Below, piece after piece: positions 33,382 to 46,088 of a stretch of 64,000 nt of DNA. The stretch comes from Castor canadensis. Its lineage: Eukaryota; Chordata; Mammalia; Rodentia; Castoridae. The stretch lies in contig NC_133390.1 in assembly GCF_047511655.1 (NCBI RefSeq), positions 119,578,083 through 119,642,082 of the forward strand, in the 5' to 3' direction. The translations under genes were made by a program, and so were the position numbers. The notes under the pieces were generated by a model, which searched no databases, was not told the DNA's origin, and saw only the letters and a list, made by a program, of their open reading frames with translations. Positions within the stretch are counted from its first letter, which is position 1. Every line of letters begins with the position of its first letter.

Positions 33382-36300
33382 CTTACAATGTTGGATTGAG
33401 CTCATTCTCCCACTGTGTTTTCTCTTCAGCATTTCTTCTGCCCAGCACCTGATGTACCCTTTATCTGTTCTTACCTCAAATTTCCATGGGGAGCCACCCT
33501 GCCAGACCCTTCTTTCCTCATCTCCTGTTTGCACTCTGAACTCTGTTTCTACCCACTACTGCTGTCCCGATACTGTAATTGTCACATACTGTAATTGTCA
33601 CAGAGACGTCTAGTCAGTTGTTATCCTCATTGTATGAAGAGCATCTTTTAGGCTGCTAAGTACATGTGATTTCCTGGAAACACCACACATTCTTGGCTTT
33701 TAACCTTCTCTTCACAGTTTCTCCAGCTCAACTGCACCTTTCCACTTGGAAATCTTCTGATGAAGATTCTACCCATCTTCCTGCTTTGGGGAAGCTGACC
33801 AACTCACTCCATAATTCTTAAATTGGATATGCAAATGAAAAATTTTAAATTAATGAGAAGATGCCCAATTGAAAAATGTCAGTGGCAAACTGGGCTATGG
33901 GCATGAGACACATAACACCTACTGGCCTGGAGTCCGTGTTGGCTCCATATGTGCAGCTCTGTATCAATGTGCATGGGTTTTCCAAGACTCAGTATCTGTA
34001 CCTCATTGACTCTGACAAAACTGTAGGATATTAAATGGCACTGTAAAGCATATCAGGTGAAAAGTAGACACCAAGGGGAGTACTTGAAAACTGCCTAGAA
34101 CGTGTGCTACTGAATTTTCTCCTTATTTTCTGTCCCACAGAAATATTAAGAGTCCAAAATACAACTCTATGTAATCTGGAGGTCTGAGAACATGACAGCC
34201 TTTTATTTAACTAATTTAATGGAATGTGAGTCCAGGCCAATTATATCAAGACCCAATTAAATTGATTGTGAATACAGGACAAGCTTTGCATCAAGCTAAT
34301 TCAATTGACAAGAAGAGCGATTTGCTTAAGACTGTCATAAAGAATTGTAATATCCATAATGGCAGTAGGTAAGGAGCCAATCATAACTGAGATAGGGAGA
34401 AGAAATGAGAGTGCTGGGAAACTATGGTCTTTTCCCTATCACCAGATCATGCTGCCATTAAAAAGAATTGAGGCTCTCATTTAAGTGGGGATATGGTTTA
34501 GGCATCATTGTTTTTGAAAACTTCCAGGTGATTCTAATTTATGGCATAAAGTGAGGAGCATGGGTTTATAAACTGAAAGTTGACAAGATGGAAATATCTC
34601 ATATATGTGGCACATTTCATAGAAAAAGCATAACATCCATTAACCATTGAAGGAATTTGTATTCCCCTTCTGAACAAAACTGTGTAAATAACCCAGCAAA
34701 ATACTGAGATGGATTTATGCATGTATGCACAAAATGTTTTGAATACAAGATTAAATAAGAACAATAACTATATTGAAATGAAAAGTACAAAAAACACTTC
34801 CTCCAATTACACATAGTGGAATGAAGCATTTTTTTAAACATTTTCAGATAAAACTGATAGCTTGAATTCTGCCATGTTTACTTCCTAGTCCTCTAATGAG
34901 ATCAAACCCACAGAAAGTTTTACTTTTGGACAGTGATTTTTTTGAATAAAACCCTCATAGAAAACTTTTCTGTCTTCCTCCCTTGAAGGAACAATAATAC
35001 ATTGAACATGAACCTTAGGAAACTGTTATATATTTCTACTTCTTTGCTATTCTAGAGTGTTATGAAATACTAAAAAGGAATCATTTTAAGGAATGCTTTT
35101 TAGAAAGAAAAATACAGAAGAGGGGAAAATATAGTAAAACACAGTAGAATCACTTTACTTAAGATATTTTTGGGTGTATCCATTGGAACTATTCCTAGAA
35201 ATGCTTTAGGGGTCACCTAGTATAGAATTGCCTTGAAGAAATTAGAGAAAAGTGTTGTCCTCTGGTTGAACTCACTGGTTTCCTTTTACTCAACATTTTG
35301 AGCAAATTCTTTCGGTTTTCCTAATCTGCTTGTGAAAAAATATTCCAAAACATTATTGTAAATTCTGATCCCTGTCTAACCAAGGTGACCCAATGTCCAG
35401 CATACTTACTGTGACTCCCATTAGTACCTTCCTTGCTCTTCCTCAGGGTTTATGGAAATGGTCTGCTCCAGGTTCATCAACAGCTTATGTGGCTTTCCTT
35501 AAAGCTCAGGCCCAAGGTACCACTGTCTCCCCTTTAGTAAATGGTGGGAGTGGACTTGGATCTTGTGTCAGTGAACCCTTTCAATTCTTCTCATACTGTG
35601 CTAAAAGATTTCTTTAAAAAATAAGGTTTTTCTGTTGTTTCTTTGGTGTTACTGGCACTTGAACTCAAGGTCTCATACCTGCTAGGAGCACTCCCACTTC
35701 AGCACCTCCAAAAGTCATTCTTAGCTGGGATGACAGGCACATTTGACAAAGTCCAGCTTTAATCAGTTGAAATGGGATTTCATTACCATTTTTCCCCAGT
35801 TCACCTCAGACAACCATCCTCCCAGTCTCCACCTTACAAGTAGCTTGGATTATATCCATGGGTCACCACCCCTGGCTTTCTCCAGATATTCCTAAGACTG
35901 AGGTTTCAACCCTTCATGTCCTCTTTATATGGGTCATGTTCATCTTTACTCTGTCATTCTCATTGTCAACTCCTTGAGTTCCTTGATGCTTCCTGGTGGT
36001 AAAGTCATGAAAATTCATGTGGGATAAAGGGTCTCAGTAATTCACTTGGAGTGTTCCATGTAAAATGCTCCTGAGCCTCCAGGGACATCCATTGCCTAAC
36101 CCATGTGAATAACTTTTAGCATACAACTGTCTTTTGCACATCTGCCCTCTGTTTTCCTTTCCATTTGCTTTCCAAGCCCAGTCAGTACTCAGCCATTGAA
36201 CTCAGTCACTCTGTCTCCTACTCACCTTCCACAGATGCCAGAGCAATAAGCCAGCTTAGGAGATAATTGGGGCACAGGGAGAGTGTGAATCCTCTGTTTA

Positions 36301-36976
36301 TTTCTCCATGATATGATTTCCTGATGCAATCTGCTTTTCACAGCTGCTTTATCTCCACTTTCTTTTCATATTTTCCAATTATTTCCAATTTCAACTAACT
36401 GGCATAGGAGTAATATTGTACATTTTTCCTCCATTTTCCAATATAAGATGTGCAATCAGATAAATAAATGCCTATACATTATATGCTCACCTAATGTCAA
36501 TAATTAACCATATATCTAAATCATATGTATTTTGTCTTGGTTACACCTGTATTATGTATAATGTGCATATGGGAAATATAGCAATGTTTATTCAAGTTTT
36601 ATAAGTTTCCCAGGATTAATCACCCTCAGCTAGTTTATCTCATAGGGTTTTCTTTGAACTTTGGTTTTGCTTGGTTTTAAAAGGTCTTCCTTTCCAAAAG
36701 CACAGCCCATACCCAGTGTCTTTTCCTTGTCTTGCCTAATTTTCCTGGGAGATACTGGGTTTTACTAGTCCTGTTTTTCTTGAATATTCTAATGAATTGG
36801 AAATACCTTTGTCTCTTGGCCATTTTATCATCAGTGGATATGTAAGAAACATTAGCAATCATGAAAATATAATGGGGTCCATAGACTTCACGTCCCCTCA
36901 TGGACTTTGTTTACTTGATTATGCCCTTATTTCCCAACAAGGGTATAGATAACAATAGCTGTAGTTTTATTTTCAG
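33173..36976 (+). repeat. U1: first tandem unit (exon X plus intron), about 3.8 kb
   Basis: The unit runs from exon X1 to just before exon X2. Landmarks shared with U2, U3 and inverted U4 include: the post-exon block near 33,400 ('gagctcattctcc'), the block near 35,050-35,280 ('gtaaaacacagtagaatcac'), 'gtctgctccaggttcatcaa' near 35,460, and the reversed SINE at 35636-35878. Relative to U2 it keeps about 0.7 kb (34,200-34,980) that U2 has lost. U3 also keeps that part (about 41,690-42,580). Confidence 0.7.
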
Positions 36977-37180
36977 AGCTAAATTTGGATGCTTGCTTTG
37001 AAGTGGGAAACCATGGCAACCTGGAGGGTGATGCTCCCAAAGACTCAGTTAACCATACATTTGGGTTTCAACATGGCCTCATTGAAGCCACAAATCTCCT
37101 CAAGTGGAAGATTGTCAAGAGAGAAGTAGTATTCAGTAAATACAGAATAGCATGCAGATTCCCTGAACCAGGCCAGAGAG
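36977..37180 (+). pseudogene. Exon X2: open second copy of the unrecognised exon
   Basis: A 204-bp exon with both splice sites intact ('gttttattttcag' acceptor, agag/gtaatc donor). It has 68 codons with no stop: LNLDACFEVGNHGNLEGDAP, KDSVNHTFGFQHGLIEATNL, LKWKIVKREVVFSKYRI. No transmembrane segment, signal peptide or known motif is visible. It is the only copy that is open and splice-competent, so it is the best place to look for expression. It may be a fast-evolving NBPF-type exon (by position and phase), but that is inference. Confidence 0.5.
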
Positions 37181-40097
37181 GTAATCACACCTGTGGCTCT
37201 TGGATGTACTTACTCCCTATGATCCTATGTAGGGTTGAGCTCATTCTCCTACTGTGTTTTCTCTTCAAGGTTTGTTCTGTCAAACAGCTGATAGAATATC
37301 TGTCTGATTTTACTTCAAATTTCCATGGGTTGTTACCTTGTCTGCACCTCCATCTTCTTGTCCTGCTTGTATTGTGAACTGTGTTCCTACCCAGTGCTGC
37401 TATCATGACACTTTAGTGCCACAGGTAAGCCCAGCTTGTTATTACCCTTATTGTATGAATAGCATCTTTTAGCCTGCTAAGTATGTATAATTCTCCAGAC
37501 CCCCATCTTTTTCTTGTTGTTTGCCTGTCTTCCCAGTTACCCAGGCTCTAGTCCCTTTTTCCTCTGGTATCACTCCTTACATAAGTCACTACTGCAGATT
37601 CTGTACTTATGCCTGCTTTTGGGAACCAGACCACATCAATCCCTAATTCTTATATTAGACATGCACATGAAAATTGTTAAAATTAATGTGAGGAAACCCT
37701 AATTACAAAAAAGTAATTTCCACACTACGTTATTGTTTGGAGAAAGATAGCTCCTGGAATACATGTTGTCTTCAGCCCCATGTCTCCCACATTTTGCCAG
37801 TATTCATGGTTTGATAAGGACTCAGTATCTGTACCTCATGGACTCTGACATTACCTAGAGGATACTAAATGGTACTGTGAAGGGATGACAGTCCAAAGGA
37901 GATGCCAAGGGCAGTACTTCAAAGCTGCATAGATCATGAGCAATTTAGGCAGTCCCTGTTCTCTCCTTATTTTCTTTTCCAATTTTGAGTCTGCAATACA
38001 ATCCTGTTGAATCTGGAGTTCTGAAAATATGATATCCTTTTATATAACTAATTGAATGGAAGTGTGTCCAGTTATATCAAGGATCAACAAAATTGATTGT
38101 GAACACAGAACAAATGGGAAACTTAGGAAATTATTGTGTAGTTACACTTCTATGCCATTTTAAATAGCTATTAAACTACTAAAGTGGGATCTTTTCTGAA
38201 GGAGCATTTGAAGATAGAAAAATACAGTGAAGGGAAAGTATAGAAAAACAATCGCTTTCAATTTAGATATTTGTGGGTCTAGATATTGGGACTGTTCTGA
38301 GAAATGTTTTATAGGTGACCTGTTGTGGAATTTCCTTCACAAAATTAGGGAAAATAATTGATCTCTTTTTGAACTCACTGCTCTCTTCACTCCCCTTTTT
38401 GAGTTTTCCTGTTCTGCTTTGGAAAAACACATGGAAGCTTTCTTGTAAATACTTATCCCTGTCTAGCCAAGGTGACACAACATTCAGAGTGCCTTCTGTG
38501 GTCTCCACTGGTGCCTTCTTTGCTCTTTGTCAATGTTCATGGAAAGAGTTTGTTCCAGGTTTGTCAAGAGGTCATGTGGCTTCCTTTAAAGCTCAGGCCC
38601 AAGGCATCACCATCTCATTTTTTGTACAAGGTGGTACTGGGCTTGAATCTTGCACTAGTGGCCCCTTTCAATGCTTCCCACACTGCTTGAAGATTTCTTT
38701 AACAATAGCCTTGGGGTTTTTTTGGCATTGATGACATTTGTACTCAGAGCGTCATACATTTTAAGGACTCTAGCACTTCAGCAACTCCAACAAACCATCT
38801 TGGAGGGGATGAAAGGCACACTCAACAAAGTCCAGCTTAATTTGTTAAGATGGGTGTTTCACTTTTACTACCATTTGCCTCCAGCTCACCTCAGACCACC
38901 ACCCTCCTAGTCTGTGCCTCCAAAGTGGCTGGGATTATAGGCTTTTCCCACCTCCCCTGGCTTGCTCCAAATGTCCTTAAGACTGAATTTTCAAACTTTC
39001 ATGTCCGCTTTATCTGGCTTGTGCTCATATTTCCTCTGTGTTCCTCTCAGTTTGAACACCTGGAGCCTCTGGTGCTGCTTGGTGATAATGTCAGGAGGTG
39101 AAGGTCAAATGGGATAATGGGCCACATTCTCCCACTTACAGAGTTCCTGTGGGAAGTTCTCCTGAGAATCTGGGGACTTGCAGGCCCTGACCCATGTGAG
39201 TTACTTGTAGCATTGAACTGTTTTTTCATCTGTCTGGCTTCTCATTGATTTCCATTGGCTTTCCACAAGACCAGTCAATACTCTGCACCTGGATTCAGTC
39301 ACCCTGTCTCTTGCTAGCCTTTCACAGATGGCCAAACAATAAGCCATCTCAGGAGATGTTTGGGGAGCAGGCAGAGTGTGAATTCATCAGTTTATTGCTC
39401 CATGTTATGATTTTTCCTGGTGTTTAACAGGTCATCTTTTCACAGCATCTTTCTTTCCACTTTTTTCTCATATTTCTAATTTTTTTCTAGTTTCAACTCT
39501 CTAGAATAGTAATTATGATATTATATATAATCCTTCCAGTTTCCAATGTAAAAATTCGTGCTGTCAGACAGTTAAGAGTGCATACCCTATATACTCATCA
39601 GATGTGAATAATGAAACTTGTATATAGAAAACCAACATTATATGTGGCAAGTGTTTTATATGTATTGTGCATATTGGAAATACATCAAATATTTGTGCAA
39701 GCTCTGTCAATTTCTTAGGATTAATCTCCCCCAGTTCTTTTCTTTGATATGGTTTTTCCTGTACTTGCTTTTGCTTGAGTTTTATCAACTCTTCTATTTC
39801 AAAAGCATAGCCTTATGTGGTGTCATTTCTTTGTCTTGTCTTATACTCTTAGAAGATTCCGGGTTTTACTAATCCTGTTTTCCTTGAACATTTTAGTAAA
39901 ATGGAAGTACCTTTGCCTACTGGCAATTTTATTTTTACAGAATATATAAGAAATATCTCCATAATGAAAATTTCAGATTTGTCTATAGGCTTCATGCCCC
40001 CGATGGACTTTCATGTCCCAGCCTGCTTTTGTTTGGCTGATGGTGCTCTCATATCCCAATAATGGTGAGATAGCAATGGTTATGGTTTTCTTTTCAG
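36977..40097 (+). repeat. U2: second tandem unit, about 3.1 kb
   Basis: Same order of landmarks as U1: exon X2, a post-exon block near 37,200-37,450, the 'gtctagccaaggtgacacaa' block near 38,460, the reversed SINE at 38715-38962, then the pre-exon block near 39,480-40,090. About 0.7 kb present in U1 and U3 is missing near 38,100. Confidence 0.7.
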
Positions 40098-40298
40098 AGC
40101 TAAATTTGGATACTTACTTTGAAATGAAAACACCTGCCCAGATATAGAATGATGATCCTGAAGGCTAATGATGCACACATGGGTTTCAAGATGTGCTCAT
40201 TGACACCAGAAATGTCCTGTAATGAAAGATTATCAAAAGAATACTATTGTTCAGCAAGTGCAGAATAGAATACAGATTCCCTGGATCAGCATACAGAG
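40098..40298 (+). pseudogene. Exon X3: third copy, interrupted by a stop
   Basis: Acceptor 'ggttttcttttcag' and donor agag/gtagtc are intact. The frame starts as in X2 (LNLDTYFEMKTPAQI) but hits TAG after about 16 codons, with further frame damage downstream. The direct repeat A (40297-41013) begins exactly at this exon's last two bases, so the copy at 47935 carries the intron but not the exon. Confidence 0.55.
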
Positions 40299-41013
40299 GT
40301 AGTCACACCTGTGGCTCTTGGATGCACTTACTCCTTATGATTCTCTATGTAGGCTTGACCTCCTATTGTGTTTTCTCTTTAAGGTATGTTCTGTCCCATA
40401 GCTGATGTAATCTAGATGTGTCCTATGAATTTCTATGAACTGCTACCCTGTCAGATCCTCCATCTTCATCTCCTGTTTGTATTGTTAACTCTGCTTCTCC
40501 CCAGTGCTGCTGTCCTGATCCTTTAAGTGCCACAAGTAAGCCCAGCCAGTTGTTATCCTCATTATAAGAAGAGCATTATTTAAGGCTCTTAGTGCATGCA
40601 GTTTCCCAGAACCCCACACCTTTTTTTTGCCTTTTTCTCCTTTCAAGTTTCCCAGGTCCACTGCTTCTTTCTTCTGAGTTCATACTCTTTAAAATTACTT
40701 GTTCAGAAATGTTATCATTCTCTGGTAAATGGATGGAATTGGAGAACATCATTCTGAGTGAGGTTAGCCTGTCCCAAAAGACCAAATATCGTATGTTCTC
40801 TCTCATATATGGACATTAATCAAGGGCAGACACAACAAGGTGATTGAACTTTGAGCACATGATAAAAGCAAGAGCACACAAGGGAGGGGTGAGGATAGGT
40901 AAGACAACTAAAAAATTAGCTAGCATTTGTTGCCCTTAATGCAGAGAAACTAAAGCAGATACCTTAAAAGCAACTGAGGCCAATAGGAAAATTGGACCAG
41001 GAACTACAGAAAA
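40297..41013 (+). repeat. Direct repeat A, left copy (717 bp)
   Basis: Matches 47935-48662 in the same orientation. Differences seen: C/T at 40595/48233, G/C at 40888/48526, T/G at 40993/48642, C/T at 41007/48656, and an 11-bp 'ggtaactaaag' insertion in the right copy (about 48594-48604). That is about 99.4% identity apart from the insertion. It overlaps the left inverted arm by 10 bp. Confidence 0.9.
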
Positions 41014-41323
41014 GGTTAGATCAAAAAGAATTAACCTAGAAGGTAACACATATGCACAGGAAATTAATGAGTCAACTCCCTGTATAGCTATCCTTATCTC
41101 AACCAGCAAAAACACTTGTTCCTTCCTATTATTGCTTATACTCTGTCTTCAACAAAATTAGAGATAAGGGCAAAATAGTTTCTGCCAGGTATTGAGGAGA
41201 TGGGGGGTAGAGGGAGAGGGTGGAGTGGGTGGTAGGGGAGGAGGTGGGGGCAGGGGGGAGAAATGACCCAAGCCTTTTATGCACATGTGAATAATAAAAC
41301 AATTTTTAAAAATTACTTGTTCA
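40691..41323 (+). mobile_element. LINE-1 3' end, 603 bp, with 15-bp target-site duplication
   Basis: The L1 (40706-41308) starts in the ORF2 C-terminus ([18 protein letters not shown]) and runs through the 3' UTR to 'aataataaaacaatttt'. 'aaaattacttgttca' flanks it at 40691-40705 and 41309-41323. The target reads TTT/AAAA, the L1 endonuclease preference. The element spans the junction of segments A and B, so it proves that the left arrangement A-B is the original one. Confidence 0.9.
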
Positions 41324-42851
41324 AATTTTCTTCTTGTGCCTGTTTCAGGGAACAAGACCACCTCAATCCCTAATTCTTAAATTGGATATGCACATGAGTA
41401 GGTGCTCTGATTTGCAAACTGGGATTTAGGTGGGAAGTGCATACTGACCTGGAATCATTTTTTCTTCAGCTCAATGTGTACAGTCCTGTGCACATGTTCA
41501 TGTTTTTTTAGGACACAGTGTCTGTATTCCATGGACTCTTACATTTTCTAGAGGATATTAAATAGCACTTTGAAGGGACAGTCATCCAAAATGAGATGCC
41601 AGTAGGAGTACTTCACAACTGTAAAGAATGTGAAATTCTTAGGGCATCTGTGTTCTGTCCTTCACCATGCCAATAAATCTGAATATTGAGAATATGAGGC
41701 CTTTTTTTTAACTAACTTAATGGAAAATGGAGTCCAACCCCAAGTACATGACAACTTTGTATGATTAATTGAGAATACAAGATAAGCTCTGCACCAATCC
41801 ATATCAATTGCAAGAGAGTGATTTCCTTCCAACTGTCAGAAAGAAGAGTAAAATCCATAGTGCCAGTAGTTCAGAAGCCAATCATGAGAGAGATGGGGAG
41901 ATGAAATGAAAGTAAGAGGATCAGTAGTTGATTTAATATCTACAGATCAGGATGCCCTGATACAAGCACCTGGGGGTAATGAACACCTTGAACACACATA
42001 CATGAAAGTCTCATGTAAATAGTCTGGGATGAAATATGGGCATCATGGGTCTTAAGAAGATTTGAGGTGATTCTGGCCTATTTATAAAGTTAGGAGCAGT
42101 GGTTCATGATGATCTCTAGTCTTCCACATGGAATTGTCCCTCATGTGTGGGACAATTACTCCATAGGAAAAGCTGAGCATCCATTAACTATTGACAGAAT
42201 TTGTATTTCCTTCTCAACAAAACTCTTTGTATATCATAGAAAAACATGGTGACGAATGAATTTAACTTGTAGCCTCCATATGTGAAGCATATGTGCACAA
42301 ACTGTAACAAGATGAAATAAGAAATAGTAGCTACAATGAAATTCAGTGTACAAAAATACTTATTCCAATTACACATAATGGTATTTAGTATTTTCTCTTT
42401 CATTTTTACCATAAATCTGGCTGTTTATATTGTACTATGTTAACTTCCCAGTTCTCTAATGAGACCAAGACCACAATTTGAAAATTTTACTGGTCAGGAA
42501 TTTTCATGAAATAAAATCCCCACATAAAGCCTTTTCAGTCTCCCTTCCTTGAAGGATATGTAATAATACATCAAAACTGAATTTCAGTAAATGTTTGTAT
42601 GTTTACACTTTGTTATTCTTTTTCTGGTGGTGGTACTGTTGTTGGAATTCAGGGCCTCACAATTGCAATGAAGGCACTTTACCAATTGAGCCACTCTGCC
42701 AGCCCTTTTTGTGCTAAGAATTTTCAAAATAGGGTCTTGAGAAGTATTTGTCCATGCCGGATTTGAATCATGATCCTCCTGTTCTCTACCTCCTGAGCAG
42801 CTAGGCTTACAGGTGTGAGACATGGGCTGTCAACCTCTACATCATTCCAGA
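41004..42851 (+). repeat. Inverted repeat, left arm (1,848 bp)
   Basis: Base n pairs with base 88940-n of the right arm with no insertion or deletion from 41004/47936 to 42851/46089. Every stretch I compared is identical, including the small open frames. It contains the 3' half of the L1, intron sequence of unit U3 and a reversed SINE (42612-42836). Confidence 0.95.
42612..42836 (-). repeat. Composite SINE inside the left arm (mirrored at 46104-46328)
   Basis: Reversed composite tRNA SINE ('ggaattcagggcctcacaat', 'ctaggcttacaggtgtgaga'). The identical copy on plus lies in the right arm. It is absent from the matching place in U1, so it inserted before the arm duplication but after the unit duplication. 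Confidence 0.8.
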
Positions 42852-45800
42852 TATCAACGGGGAAAAGGAAATGAGGGGTGAGAAAGAGTAACAAAAGGGT
42901 GAGTATGATTAAAGTAGATGATATGCATGAGTAGAAATGTCATAATGAAACTCCTTGGGCTATACAATTAAAAGTTTTTATAGTTGGAGGCATGGGTCAA
43001 GAGGTATAGTGTCTGCCTAGCAAGTGCAAGACCCTAGTTTTTTAAAGATTTGTTGTAATACATTTGTAATAATACTTATGAAATCATCACCATTTAGGAA
43101 ATATACTCACGTAATTAAGAATGCAATATTATTTAAATAATTTTTGCAAAGGTAAGTCTGCATGGATTATATTAAAAGCATTCAACCACAATGTGGCAAA
43201 TTTTGAACCTTGCCAATGAACATTGTACTATGTGATTCAGTCCATTTTGAGTGCCATTGAATTTTTGCATTTGAAGAAGTACATGATGGGGGAGTACAGG
43301 TACTCTAGGATAAAGGTAGCTGAATCTCTCAACGTATATTTCAAGGGCTATGTTTTAATACAGATTAAAAATACCACTCTTAACTCTGCTCCCAAACATC
43401 TAAGGACCAGAGAATACCATAGACTTCAAATGGTTTTGTTTAACAAGGCCTGAGAACCATGCAATAGAAAAGGAGAAACATAGACTACTCAAATACACAG
43501 AAGACAGCAGGAAAAGACTCTTCATAGCAGATCACAGGAAGACATCCCCAGAGGGAGTGTATGGACACTCAAAACACTGCAGGGACTATTTTGTTAGAAC
43601 CCTAGCCTTAAGGAAATTGAAATGTAATGTGCTCTCTGGGGCAGAGATCTTACACTTGGGAATTCAGAATTGCTGAGGAAAGGCAAGAGAACTGAATGGA
43701 AGATGCATCCAGTGAAGACCTGTGGAGACAAGAAGGAATGGAAGAGCTGGTAGAAATTTCAGGTCCTAGTTGAACAAAAGTGAAAACCAAAATCAAAATA
43801 TATGGCATGCTTATCTCAAAAAGCAAAGCAATATATCTGAATATTCAAGCACTTTCTATCTTCTAAGATACCTGTCAAGGCAGTAGGAATGTCAAATATG
43901 CAAACTCAGAGCTTCCTAACTCCACCCTGAAGATCAATCAAGTATGAAACCTACCTAAGTGTTGAACAAGGGCACTCAGTTTTCATGAGCATTCATAGAT
44001 TCAATTTTGATCTAAATCAAAATCCAAGGTGTGGACAAGGTGGGAGAAATAGGTTGGTTTGAAATAACACTATAAATTAGATGCACAGTGGGTAGAAATG
44101 AAGAAAGCAAATAATGTCATTGATAGCCACAATTGAAGTTGAATGGTTTCATGTACAACATGCAGACCAAATAGTAGATGTTTAATTAAAGGATGCTAAA
44201 GATGTCAAAAACATCTTAGGGTAATTCTAAACAGAAAGCCATAACATGCTTTCTAAATGTCAAATAACACACAAACACAACATAAAGAAAGAACTATAAT
44301 ACACTCATTCTACTTCCTATGGTAAATATATACTAATTTATATGGGAGAGTTTAGAACATAAATAGGAAAATTAGAATGCTTGTACTAATTTATATACTT
44401 ACCTCAAAAATTAAGCACAGTAATAAAAGATTATAACTTTGCACTTTAATAAAAGCCTGAGTGCCCCAGAGCTTAACATACATATTATTTATTATTCTGG
44501 TTCTTATTAAATTTGGATTAAAATTAAAACCCAGAGAAAATGTCCTTTTTAAAACAGAATGTGAACAAAAACAAGTATAGGTGAAGAACTGAATGAAGAA
44601 TACAGGTCAGTTGTCTTGCTTACTTGTCTATATTCTTCATGTGTCTGAGAATTTCCAGAGCTTAAGTTCAGGCTAAACATTTTTAGCAAAAACATTGAAC
44701 ACTAATACTGCCTGTTTCTAGAATTTGCCATCCTGAAAGAGGGTTCAATTTTATCTGCTGTCTTTTTACAACTGCCACTGCCATTGGTTTTCTGCAGGGT
44801 AGGACTTATGACAGCTAGGATTAAGTTCTCTCAATAGCGTCTATTGGCCTTGACCTGTTCTTGGATATTCATCACAATTAGAGGCTAAGGAACTGTTATT
44901 TCTCTAATAAAACTGTATTTTTGGAGTGAAAATTGTCAAGAGCACCTCATGGTTGTGAAAACCAATCATGAAGGATCATACAGAAAGTCTTCAGTATTCT
45001 ACATTTGGCCATTCACTTTGTTTGTTGTTTTATGTTTCTTCAAGTGGGAAAGGTACATTCTGTGATACAGTCTTGTTGCAATCAGCAATATCTCTTGTTA
45101 ATTCCAGCAACACTTGTTATCTGAGAGAAATCAAATGAGAGTCTTGGTCAGGTCCTGGGAATGGATGCCACAGGAGGTATTGCCAAGTGATGACAGAGAG
45201 CAGAGACCACCTGAGCTTCTATGGGAGAATGAGCCTAATTACTTAAACTCAGTCTGGTTAAAGTAGAAGGTGGCATCCACAGTGATGTAGAGAACACCCT
45301 CTTGTACTTTCAGTCCAGCTTGTGATGCAGTATTCAGGACCCCTTTCTAATCCCGTTCCCCCCAGCAGCTGGTGGTATCAGTCATTTTTCCTCCTGATTC
45401 TCTTTATCTTGACCAAATCCAGGACTTTTTGCACTTCTTGGTGTTGGGTGTTCTAACTACCTATGATGCACACTCACAAAGACTGCTGTGAGAAGGAGAA
45501 ACACACCTCTTATGATTCCAAAAAGGGAAGAGTGGGTGGACAACTGGCAGAGACATAGGAAAGAGAGCTAGTAGGCTTCACATGACATCCATGTCCAGGC
45601 CCTCTTTTACATAAGAGTAGACAATAACACTTGGGGACCAACGTTTAACTAAAGCCACATGACATCTTGAAACCCTGGAGCAGACTCTCATTATAAATAT
45701 TGAGGAAGATCTAGAAAAGTACCTAATATAGGCAAGAGCAGGCACTCTGGATGTTGGATCACTTTGTTTAGACAGGGATCAGAATTTAAAAGAAAAATTT

Positions 45801-46088
45801 AGGGTGTTTTTCTACAGCAGATCAGGAAACACCAGAGAAAGGACTCACTAAAAATGGAATGATGAAGAAACAGCAGTGAATTCACTCAGAGAAAAACTCT
45901 TTTCTCTAATTTCTTGAAGACAATTCCATACTAGGTCACCCATAAAGCATTTCTAGGAACAGTCTCAGTATCTAGACCCACAAATATCTAAAGGATTGCA
46001 CTGTGTTTTACTATACTATTTCCTGTTTTTATTTTTCTTTCTCATTACTTCTCCTTCAAAAAAGATTCCTTTTAGTACTTCATGGCAG
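42852..46088. other. Spacer between the inverted arms (3,237 bp)
   Basis: It contains an ID-like SINE fragment at about 42970-43036 (plus) and otherwise AT-rich sequence without recognised genes up to 45,000. On the minus strand about 45,100-45,450 there is a coding-like stretch (LNTASQAGLKVQEGVLYI, then TVDATFYFNQTEFK) bounded by stops; I cannot assign it. 45,550-46,088 is U-unit intron in reverse orientation, continuous with the right arm. Confidence 0.7.

Larger units (their letters stand above)
40098..42851 (+). repeat. U3: third unit, cut short at the inverted-repeat spacer
   Basis: Exon X3, its intron start, a 603-bp L1 insertion (40706-41308), and intron blocks matching U1 up to about 34,980. 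At 42851 the unit stops abruptly; the continuation expected from U1 (a block resembling 35,050-35,500) is found inverted, next to the other arm at 45,550-46,088. Confidence 0.7.
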
